Origin: Lactobacillus johnsonii
Lineage (GTDB): Bacteria > Bacillota > Bacilli > Lactobacillales > Lactobacillaceae
Reading direction: 5' to 3'
DNA: 64,000 nt
NCBI RefSeq assembly: GCF_013487865.1
Contig: NZ_CP047409.1
Span: 1,550,001 to 1,614,000 of the forward strand
Positions within the stretch are counted from its first letter, which is position 1. The number at the start of each line of letters is the position of its first letter. The notes under the pieces are model-generated. The model worked only from the letters and a program-made list of their open reading frames with translations. It had not been told where the DNA came from and did no database searches. Positions 48,673 to 56,237 of the stretch are shown here, piece after piece. The translations under genes and the position numbers were made by a program.

Positions 48673-48702
48673 ATAATAAAACCGCTTACACGGTTTTGTC
48701 AA
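48673..48702 (-). promoter_or_regulatory. msmE promoter with a cre-like site in the spacer
   Basis: TTGACA, 18-base spacer, TATTAT on the minus strand. The spacer holds TGTAAGCGGTTTTA (48690-48677), a near match to the CcpA cre consensus, so CcpA would sit on the core promoter. Confidence 0.7.
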
Positions 48703-48704
48703 TA

Positions 48705-49676
48705 TTACTTTGTTGTATTTCCTTTCCTAAATTTAACTGGATATGTATATACTTCATTCTCTCTTGTAGGATCTTTTATTTTTTTAACTACTAACTCCAC
48801 TGCTCCATAGGCTAAATCCCTTATAGATTGAACAATGGTACTAACACCTAAGGGCAAATCAGCCGCTAAATCCATCCCATCAAATCCAATTAACTGAATA
48901 TCTTCTGGAACACGATACCCTAGTTTTTCTATTACTGGCATTATTTTCAATAGTAAGGCATCATTATGCATAAATATTCCATTGATTTGCGAATTCTTTT
49001 TTAATAATTTTTTCACATATGGTGTAAAATCTTTTACCGGTTCTTGTAGAAAGACGTCATGAACTTCAATATTATTTTCTTTTAAATAATCTAAAAAACC
49101 TTTTCTTCTACGCATAGTATCATTAGGATATCGACTATGACTTCCAATATAAGCTAAATTATTTGCACCACGTTTCACCAGTTCTTGAGCTGCAATACGT
49201 CCACCCTGATAATTATCTGAAGCTACGTATGATACTTTTTGTTTAAAGTACCTGTCTAAACTTACAAAAGGAATATTTGAATCAATATATTGATCGATAT
49301 CACTATAAGTTATGGCAATAATAGCATCAATCTTATTTTGCTTAACCATCTTAATATATTTGTTTTCTTCTTGTGGATCACCGTCTGAATTACAAAGTAG
49401 TAACTTATAGTCTTTTTCATCCAAAGCCTTTTCTACATAATAACCAAATTCTGAAAAAAATGGATACCAAATTGAAGGCAGAATTAAAGCAACTGTTCTT
49501 GAAGATTGAGTTTTAAGTCCACGTGCATATTCATCTGGTACATAATGTAATTCTTCAATCGCTCTGTTAACTTTTTCTAAAGTTGTTGGTTTAATACCTT
49601 TTGCATGATTAATAACTCTTGAAACAGTTCCAAGGCTCACCCCAGCTCTCTGAGCCACATCTTTCATTGTTATCAT
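48705..49676 (-). CDS. msmR: LacI-family repressor of the msm operon
   Basis: 323 residues. N-terminal LacI HTH (KDVAQRAGVSLGTVSRVIN) with hinge helix, then a periplasmic-binding-like effector domain (GYYVEKALDEKDYKLLLCNSD, VPFVSLDRYF, GRIAAQEL, FMHNDALLL, IQLIGFDG). Its stop lies two bases from the msmE -35 element, and two LacI-type palindromes follow, so it should repress msmEFG-bfrA-msmK-gtfA until sugar binds. It starts only 13 bases after sprT, so part of its transcription may come from the upstream wall-polymer genes. Confidence 0.93.
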   Translation of the reverse strand: MITMKDVAQRAGVSLGTVSRVINHAKGIKPTTLEKVNRAIEELHYVPDEYARGLKTQSSRTVALILPSIWYPFFSEFGYYVEKALDEKDYKLLLCNSDGDPQEENKYIKMVKQNKIDAIIAITYSDIDQYIDSNIPFVSLDRYFKQKVSYVASDNYQGGRIAAQELVKRGANNLAYIGSHSRYPNDTMRRRKGFLDYLKENNIEVHDVFLQEPVKDFTPYVKKLLKKNSQINGIFMHNDALLLKIMPVIEKLGYRVPEDIQLIGFDGMDLAADLPLGVSTIVQSIRDLAYGAVELVVKKIKDPTRENEVYTYPVKFRKGNTTK

Positions 49677-49689
49677 TATTTTCCTCTAC

Positions 49690-50148
49690 TTATTTCTTTT
49701 CTCTGATTAATGTTAGTCTTCCGCCGCATCTGCCGCACCTATATTTTTTTGTATTTACTTTGCGAACACGAGGATATTTAAAATGGCAATCTTTGCATTC
49801 ATAAATATAGTTTCGATTTTGGCTTCGTCTTAAACCAATATCTGGTGTATAGCGACTACCTCCAACAGCCGCAAGCAAATTCTTAAAATCACGATTACGA
49901 TGTTGATAACCGCGACCCGCTAAATGCAAATGATAATGTGTTAACTCATGCTTAATTATTCCAATTAAATCTGCATGATACTTTTTCTCTAAAAAATGGC
50001 CGTTAATATCAATATGATGGTCATTTAAAAAGTATCTTCCGCCCGTCGTTGTCATTCGATTATTGATTTTAACTTCATGCTTAAACGGAACATGAAAATA
50101 CTGTAAAGAAATTTCTTCTACTAATTTTTGTAACTCTGCTTGATTCAT
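49690..50148 (-). CDS. SprT-family zinc metallopeptidase-like protein
   Basis: 152 residues, the usual length of the Gram-positive SprT-like (YdcK-type) proteins. The zinc metallopeptidase motif is KHELTHYHLH (HExxH, Glu present) near residue 68, and the C-terminus holds a zinc ribbon CKDCHFKYP...CGRCGG. The cellular target is unknown in this group; eukaryotic relatives (SPRTN) process DNA-protein crosslinks. Its start overlaps the end of the GT32 gene by one base. Confidence 0.88.
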   Translation of the reverse strand: MNQAELQKLVEEISLQYFHVPFKHEVKINNRMTTTGGRYFLNDHHIDINGHFLEKKYHADLIGIIKHELTHYHLHLAGRGYQHRNRDFKNLLAAVGGSRYTPDIGLRRSQNRNYIYECKDCHFKYPRVRKVNTKKYRCGRCGGRLTLIREKK

Positions 50149-50849
50149 TATTTTCGTATTAATTTTTGATATATCCCAGCTTGTTTTGGAGAAGATATCC
50201 TTCTCTTTAAATCAGTCACAATTTTTTGTTTTAAAGACTGTTTCCCATCTATCCATGTTCCAGTAAACAAGTGAATGGAATACGAATTCTTGCTTGGATT
50301 ACACAGAAATCCATCCGGATAAACATGGAGCCCTTCTTTTAATATTTGTTCCTTATTGCCTGTCTTTAAACCGTATTTTTCTTTTAAAATATCAGTTACT
50401 GAAATACTATTTACGCCTGCCATTTGATCATTCTTATCAAAAGTAAAATCTCGATTATTGTAATAATTAAGAATATCTTTCATAAAAGGATGATTCATTT
50501 CAGCACCAAAAATAGCAGCCGACAAGTAATCATTGTTTTCAAAACCAATAAACGCCCGATTATTCAAAAGCGGATCCAATTTCTTAAGTACTCTAACATC
50601 TGTATCTAAGTAAATACCCCCTTGTTCATAAATCACACGGGCTCTAATATAGTCAGAAACAAATGCCCACTTTTTGGCCTCATAGGCTTGTTCAATATAC
50701 TTATTTCCATGTACGTTGAAATTATTTTCATTCCATTCAATAATTTCATAATCCGGTAATTTATTTTTCCAGGTTGCAATGCATTCTTCAATTAAAGGTG
50801 ATTTAGGGTTACTTCCCACCCAAATATAATGGATTTTTTTAGGAATCAT
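50148..50849 (-). CDS. GT32-family glycosyltransferase
   Basis: 233 residues. N-terminal MIPKKIHYIWVGSNPKSP and the DXD region YEQGGIYLDTDVRVLK are the signature of the OCH1/GT32 sugar transferases involved in capsule and wall polymers. No signal or membrane helix, so it works at the inner membrane face. Packed between the SprT gene (one-base overlap) and the flippase (two bases). Confidence 0.87.
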   Translation of the reverse strand: MIPKKIHYIWVGSNPKSPLIEECIATWKNKLPDYEIIEWNENNFNVHGNKYIEQAYEAKKWAFVSDYIRARVIYEQGGIYLDTDVRVLKKLDPLLNNRAFIGFENNDYLSAAIFGAEMNHPFMKDILNYYNNRDFTFDKNDQMAGVNSISVTDILKEKYGLKTGNKEQILKEGLHVYPDGFLCNPSKNSYSIHLFTGTWIDGKQSLKQKIVTDLKRRISSPKQAGIYQKLIRK

Positions 50850-50851
50850 TT

Positions 50852-52288
50852 TTATCTTTTAATCTTTCTAAAAAAGCGAGTAACAAATTCAATCATATCT
50901 TGATTAAAGTTTAACTTCATCATAAACATAATTCCTGCATAAATGATTAGCATCAAAATTGACTTAATTGCCATGTTTAAAAAGCTTGACTTAATTAAAT
51001 TTGGCATTAACATGCCAGCAATCAAGGTAATTATTCCAATTAGGAAATATTTAGGTACATCACAAAAGGCATCTTTAAAATTATAGTCATCTCTAACAAT
51101 CCATAGGCGTAAAATTAACACTACAAATTCTGTAATTAAAATTGCAACTGTAGCACCGACGGCTCCATATGGTCGATCTAGTATAGCTGCTAAAATCAAT
51201 TCAATTATGGCCCCAATTACAACTGGAATCGCATATTCTTTATCTCTTCGATTAGCAAGTGCAAATTGATTAGCAAAGACCCCACCCATCGGAATCATAA
51301 TAATCGTTAGTGCAAAGAAGAACATTAGTGGTGTCATCGGAATAAACTGTTTTCCAAAGAAGAAAGGTACAAACTGCTTAGTATTTGCCATGATAATTAC
51401 TGCAAATAAAGTTCCAAGCATTGTAGTTGCTTCAAGCGACTTCTTTAAAACAACTTTTTGAGTCTCCTTTTCTTCACTAGCCATCTTCGGCATAATCACC
51501 AAAGAAATACTTGTAATTACTCCCAATACCATATTTGAAATTCGCTGTGAATTATCATAAAAAGCCACCTGAGTTGAATTGCTGAAGAATCCTAAAATTG
51601 GCTTATCAAGAGATGTGTAAATCTGTGTAGCAATCTGAGGAATCATCAAGGTTATAATCGAAATAATAGTGGTCTTATATTTATAAATATGTCCTACTGG
51701 TTTTCCTACATACCGATGAATATCAAGCCAAAATACAAAAGATCCTAGCATCGTTGAAACTGACATAATTAGGAAGTATTTCCAAAGATCTGCAGGTGAT
51801 TTAATTAAGAGCAAAATCAGAACTACACTGGCTAATTTAACAATCGTATTTTTTAATACAACTCTACCAAAATCAGCCAATCCTTGAAAGAACCATGAAA
51901 TATCAACTTGTGCCGAGATTAAATATGGCACCATTAAGATCAAATAGTTCCAATATTGAATATGAAAAATGTTAGTAATTAACAACGTAATTAAAATCGT
52001 AACTAATCCGGCAATTGCCTGAAAATACCATAGGCCCCAAAAAGCATCAGTCAATTCTTGCGGTGTTCCATAAGTTCTAGTTCGAGAAACAGTTCGTATT
52101 CCAATATAAGAAACTGACAAAGTACAAAATACCATTAAAAACTGCACAGTATTATTAACACTGCCATAAATACCATAAGTCTTAGGTCCTAAAACTCGAG
52201 ACAAATATGGAACGGTAATTAACGGTACTAAAACTAGAAAAATCTGGTAGACCGCATTATATAAAATATTAAGAAAAGTTCGCTTCAC
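50852..52288 (-). CDS. Wzx-like polysaccharide flippase (PST/MVF family)
   Basis: 478 residues with 12-14 predicted helices and the family start FLNILYNAVYQIFLVLVPLITVPYLSRVLGP. It moves a lipid-linked oligosaccharide across the membrane. The cluster has no polymerase, initiating sugar transferase or chain-length regulators, so it looks like a small add-on to a polymer made elsewhere or a remnant of a larger locus. Confidence 0.9.
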   Translation of the reverse strand: MKRTFLNILYNAVYQIFLVLVPLITVPYLSRVLGPKTYGIYGSVNNTVQFLMVFCTLSVSYIGIRTVSRTRTYGTPQELTDAFWGLWYFQAIAGLVTILITLLITNIFHIQYWNYLILMVPYLISAQVDISWFFQGLADFGRVVLKNTIVKLASVVLILLLIKSPADLWKYFLIMSVSTMLGSFVFWLDIHRYVGKPVGHIYKYKTTIISIITLMIPQIATQIYTSLDKPILGFFSNSTQVAFYDNSQRISNMVLGVITSISLVIMPKMASEEKETQKVVLKKSLEATTMLGTLFAVIIMANTKQFVPFFFGKQFIPMTPLMFFFALTIIMIPMGGVFANQFALANRRDKEYAIPVVIGAIIELILAAILDRPYGAVGATVAILITEFVVLILRLWIVRDDYNFKDAFCDVPKYFLIGIITLIAGMLMPNLIKSSFLNMAIKSILMLIIYAGIMFMMKLNFNQDMIEFVTRFFRKIKR

Positions 52289-52299
52289 TACTTTTTCCT

Positions 52300-53448
52300 C
52301 TAAAAATTCTTCGTCATATAGTCAAAGATAGGCTCGCAAGAATCAATATCTTCAACTTCATCAATTAACTCACGCCAATCAAACCGCTGATTTTTGTATT
52401 GATGATCATCAGGATGTCTCAAAACTTGCAGAAGTTCTTTTTGTGAGTTAACACAAGGTCCCGGCGTAACATCTTCGTATGGACTTAACAATAAGCCACG
52501 TACTTTCTCGTACTGTTTTAAATAATTAGTAATAAAAATAATTGGTTTATCCAAGTGCAGGTAATCAAAATAAATTGATGAGAAATCTGTAATTAAGAAA
52601 TCTGTATTTCCGAGCAGTTCATATAAATCAAGATTATTTTCAAATAAATAACTATTATTTAAGAACGCAATATTTGAGAAGTAACTATTTAAATCTTCAA
52701 ACATCCGCATTTCATAAGGATGAAGTTTCACGATTAAATACTGATGATTTGCTTTTAAAGCATCATTTAATTTATAAGGATCAAAATCTTGAAAAGCAAA
52801 ATAATTACCTTGTTTTATTTCTTCCATAACGAACTTATCTTCTAACTCATAGCGAAAAGTTGGCATATAGATTCCTATTTGTGCTTGATCATCCTTAGTT
52901 TTAAATAAATCTGCTAGTAATTTTTCCTTAGAAATTGCTGGTTGATCAATGTAATCAATTCTAGGAAAGCCAAGTTTTTGATATTTTTTACCTTCAATTG
53001 CCATACAAGCACTCATTAAACTTTCATAGAGATCGGAGCTTGAAGTTACCAGGTCCGCATTTTTATGCCATAGCTTTTGGTTACGCTTATTATCACGATA
53101 GCGTGTATTATGCGCCATAAAGCCCATACGCTTTAAAGGTACGCCATGCCAGAATTGAATGTTAACTTGATCTCGTCGCACTTTAAAAGGTTGATGAGTG
53201 GTGATCACATATTTAGCAGTACCAATTTTTTTCCAAGTTTCCCAAGATAAGTGAGAAGATGGCCAAGGCTCAACTAAAGTAATGTTATAGTCAGGATGTT
53301 TTGCCTTAATATATTTATAAAATAAATAGCCGTTTGAACCGGATCTACCTGAGCCATTTAAAACTACAATATTCTTTTCTTTAATTGGTCGAAGACTTGC
53401 AAGGAAACTCATTCCCCATAAGTATAAGCGAAAAAATAAACTTTTCAT
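52300..53448 (-). CDS. CDP-glycerol glycerophosphotransferase-like protein (TagB/TagF family)
   Basis: 382 residues. Blocks typical of TagB/TagF: QFWHGVPLKRMGFM, YMPTFRYE, VKLHPYEMR, and TDFSSIYFDYLHLDKPIIF. These enzymes add glycerol- or ribitol-phosphate to wall polymers. It lacks the large N-terminal extension of TagF polymerases, so a primase/single-addition role or a substituent on a wall glycan is more likely. First gene of the four-gene run ending at sprT. Confidence 0.87.
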   Translation of the reverse strand: MKSLFFRLYLWGMSFLASLRPIKEKNIVVLNGSGRSGSNGYLFYKYIKAKHPDYNITLVEPWPSSHLSWETWKKIGTAKYVITTHQPFKVRRDQVNIQFWHGVPLKRMGFMAHNTRYRDNKRNQKLWHKNADLVTSSSDLYESLMSACMAIEGKKYQKLGFPRIDYIDQPAISKEKLLADLFKTKDDQAQIGIYMPTFRYELEDKFVMEEIKQGNYFAFQDFDPYKLNDALKANHQYLIVKLHPYEMRMFEDLNSYFSNIAFLNNSYLFENNLDLYELLGNTDFLITDFSSIYFDYLHLDKPIIFITNYLKQYEKVRGLLLSPYEDVTPGPCVNSQKELLQVLRHPDDHQYKNQRFDWRELIDEVEDIDSCEPIFDYMTKNF

Positions 53449-53525
53449 TTAAATGTTCCTTAAATAAATGGATTTGTTGACAAATATTTAACATTTGTCA
53501 ATTATATACTCATTACTAAGGGTAT

Positions 53526-53557
53526 AAAAAAAGCTTGAGTAAACTCAAGCTTTTTTT
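53526..53557. terminator. Hairpin between the TagB/F-like gene and rgg
   Basis: Perfect AAAAAAGCTTGAG/CTCAAGCTTTTTT arms with a TAAA loop; symmetrical A and T tracts allow termination on either strand. It lies in the region upstream of both divergent genes, so which transcript it stops is unclear. Confidence 0.75.
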
Positions 53558-53678
53558 GATTATTTGATAAAATTTTATTTTCTTACATTCTTTTATTCTA
53601 TTTTTATTTATATATTTTCCATTTAAAATTTCATATAATTCATAACTAGATAGAGCTTTATAGATTGGAGATTACCAA

Positions 53679-54485
53679 ATGAACATTGGCGAAGCATTAA
53701 AACAATATCGTACTAGTGCAGGACTAACTCAGAAAGAATTCACTCAAAATATCCTGTCTCCAGCACATTACTCAAAAATAGAACGTAATCTACATGAAAT
53801 TTCGGCAAACGATCTTCTAGAACTTTTGAATCAAAACAAAATACCTTATTCAGACTTTTTCTCATCCCTTGATCAAAGCAATATAAACGTCTCAGATGAA
53901 AAACTTAGCAATCAATTATTATCTGCTTACTATGATCGAGATCTCGATAAAGCAAAAGAAATCTATACTCAAATTAATACATCTAATGATGATCTGCTCA
54001 AACTACAAGCTCAACTTATTCTTAATACTCTACAATCAGGTCGTCATAAATTTCCTAAAAATAAAGACAAAATTATACAAAAAATATTTTCAGGTAATCA
54101 TTGGCTCAAGGATTCTAATAAAATTTCGATATTGTCTACTTTTATTGAAGTTCTTAATCCTCTCGACTTACCTTTTTTCTTAAATCAAATTTATCATAAA
54201 TATCAAAATAATCTTGGCAAACAAACTCTACAAATTCAAGAAAGCGTCGCATCTTTTTGTATTAATTACTTATATTCAGCATCCCAAAATCAAGATATTG
54301 GCTCAGCTAATAAAGCTATTCAACTCTTAACTCAATTAGTAGAATATCCTGAATTAGGTATCGATAAAATCCTTGGTTATTACTATCATTGTTACTTTAC
54401 AAATCAAAAAGAACAATTAAAGACCATTATTACTATTTTAAAGAAAAGTAATCTAAGTAAAACAATAGATATCTTGCCTCAATAA
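53679..54485 (+). CDS. Rgg/MutR-family transcription regulator
   Basis: 268 residues: N-terminal XRE HTH (LKQYRTSAGLTQKEFTQNILSPAHYSKIERN) and a C-terminal TPR-like peptide-sensing region (about 80-268). Rgg proteins are often controlled by short exported pheromones. The C-terminus is slightly shorter than many relatives (about 280-300 residues). It precedes an ABC exporter gene on the same strand by 100 bases, which fits control of peptide export. The -10-like TATAAT about 40 bases upstream of ATG 53679 marks a probable promoter. Confidence 0.85.
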   Translation: MNIGEALKQYRTSAGLTQKEFTQNILSPAHYSKIERNLHEISANDLLELLNQNKIPYSDFFSSLDQSNINVSDEKLSNQLLSAYYDRDLDKAKEIYTQINTSNDDLLKLQAQLILNTLQSGRHKFPKNKDKIIQKIFSGNHWLKDSNKISILSTFIEVLNPLDLPFFLNQIYHKYQNNLGKQTLQIQESVASFCINYLYSASQNQDIGSANKAIQLLTQLVEYPELGIDKILGYYYHCYFTNQKEQLKTIITILKKSNLSKTIDILPQ

Positions 54486-54586
54486 ACTGCATATATGCAA
54501 CTTGCTAATCAATTATGCAAAAAAAGCTTCTTCATTACGTGCATCTTTTATCATTTATCTCATCTTAAATGAAAAGAGGATCAACA

Positions 54587-56155
54587 ATGAAGAAATTTAT
54601 CAACAAAAAATATTTTATCTTAAGTATCTTGCTTGCATGCTTAAGTGGCTTAGAGTTACCCTTCGGAACTTGGTCATATTCAGAGATTTTCGCTCTAATT
54701 ACCGAAAAAAATATTCCTAATACTATCAAGATGATAACAATTATTACTGCTGCTCAAGTTTTTTTGGTTGTCATCAAATATTTAAATACAAGGATGCTCA
54801 ATAAAAATATTGCTTGTTTTAGTCAAAATGTGCGTGAATATCTAATGAAAAGTAACTTTATTGAAATCAGCGAAAATAAGGTATCAAAACAAATTTCTTT
54901 TCTATCAAATGATCTTAACTTAATAGAAGAGAATTATTTTAAGCAACTTTTTCAATTAATTTCAATGATTGTAACAATTGTCGGTACTTCAATAGTTGCA
55001 GTTGGCAATAGTTTTTTATTAACTTTAGTTTTTATTTCATTCGCTATTTTTTCAAGTATTATTCCTAAATTTTTTAGCAAGAAAACGGCTCAACAATCAA
55101 ATAATTGGAGTAATTCTACAGGAACTTACATAACATTTATGTCCGATTTTCTAAAGAATATTAAGACTGTTTTAAATTACAATGCATTGGATACCTTTAT
55201 TAAAAAAGGGCAAAAAATTATTACTCAATCTACTGAAAATAAAAGATTACGTGATAATACAATTGCCAAAAGTAATTTTTGGGTTAATATATTCGTTTAT
55301 TCTTTTAGCTTTTTACCTATTGGAATAGGAATAATTATGGTCATCAAAGGGATGCTCACTCTAGCCTCATTTGTGGCAGTTCAATATTCCAGTACTTGGA
55401 TTATTAACAGTTTTTACAGTATTAATAGCTGCCGTAATCAAATGTCTTCGGCAAAACCCATGATAGATAAGCTGAACTCCTTTAAACCAGAAAAATTTAA
55501 TACAGATGTTTCTAATTCTAACCTAGATACACTAATACTTAACAATATTAGTTTTGGATATAAGGCAGAAGAATTAGTTTTAGACAAAGTCAATTTAGAA
55601 ATTAAAAAAGGCGATAAGCTATTACTTACCGGTAAATCTGGTCAGGGAAAGTCTACTCTCCTTAATCTTTTAACTGGTCAACTAAAACCTACTAACGGAA
55701 ATATTCTTATCAATGGATTATCTAATAAAAGTTTTACATTTAGTGAGGTACAACAGACTTCTCAAATATTTAATGATACTTTGCTTTTCAACCTAACTTT
55801 AGGTAAAAAGTTTAGTGATTCCAAAATTGCAGAAGCTATCAAAAAGGCCGGATTATTGCCATATGTTAAGCGGTATGGATTAAATGCAATTATAGAAGAA
55901 AATGGAAAAAACTTATCTGGTGGTGAAAAGAAACGAATAGAATTAGCACGCGCTTTTCTCTATGAAAAAGATTTCTTAATTGTTGACGAGGGGACAGCTT
56001 CACTTGATCCTACTACCGCAAATCAGATACATGAAATGTTCTTGAATTCGCCATTAACTGTGGTTGAAATAGATCATCATATTCCACCAAAAATTATGGA
56101 AATGTTTAATCATCATTATACCCTTCACGACAAGCAATTAGAACGTATATTTTAA
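54587..56155 (+). CDS. ABC exporter, fused membrane and ATPase domains
   Basis: 522 residues, a half-transporter that should dimerise. Six-helix membrane domain (about 1-300), then an ATPase domain with Walker A GKSGQGKST, signature LSGGEKKRIELARAF, Walker B FLIVDEGTASLD. There is no C39 peptidase at the N-terminus, so it does not process a double-Gly leader by itself. ATG 54587 has AGAGGA six bases upstream and is better than the ATG at 54569. The Rgg gene before it suggests regulated export of a peptide or toxin; the substrate is unknown. Confidence 0.85.
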   Translation: MKKFINKKYFILSILLACLSGLELPFGTWSYSEIFALITEKNIPNTIKMITIITAAQVFLVVIKYLNTRMLNKNIACFSQNVREYLMKSNFIEISENKVSKQISFLSNDLNLIEENYFKQLFQLISMIVTIVGTSIVAVGNSFLLTLVFISFAIFSSIIPKFFSKKTAQQSNNWSNSTGTYITFMSDFLKNIKTVLNYNALDTFIKKGQKIITQSTENKRLRDNTIAKSNFWVNIFVYSFSFLPIGIGIIMVIKGMLTLASFVAVQYSSTWIINSFYSINSCRNQMSSAKPMIDKLNSFKPEKFNTDVSNSNLDTLILNNISFGYKAEELVLDKVNLEIKKGDKLLLTGKSGQGKSTLLNLLTGQLKPTNGNILINGLSNKSFTFSEVQQTSQIFNDTLLFNLTLGKKFSDSKIAEAIKKAGLLPYVKRYGLNAIIEENGKNLSGGEKKRIELARAFLYEKDFLIVDEGTASLDPTTANQIHEMFLNSPLTVVEIDHHIPPKIMEMFNHHYTLHDKQLERIF

Positions 56156-56160
56156 TTTGT

Positions 56161-56199
56161 AAAAAAGACAGCTAGAAAATTTAAACTAGCTGCCTTTTT
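56161..56199. terminator. Bidirectional terminator between convergent genes
   Basis: AAAAAAGACAGCTAG paired with CTAGCTGCCTTTTT, lying between the stops of the ABC exporter and the P-type ATPase. Confidence 0.8.
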
Positions 56200-56237
56200 A
56201 CATGCATTTTTATTCTACCTCTAGAAGATAATATTTA

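Noticed and set aside
54495-54572. 25-codon frame between rgg and the ABC exporter as an Rgg pheromone
   Set aside because: No ribosome site, Cys and His scattered through it, and it overlaps the exporter leader; a coincidental frame is likelier.
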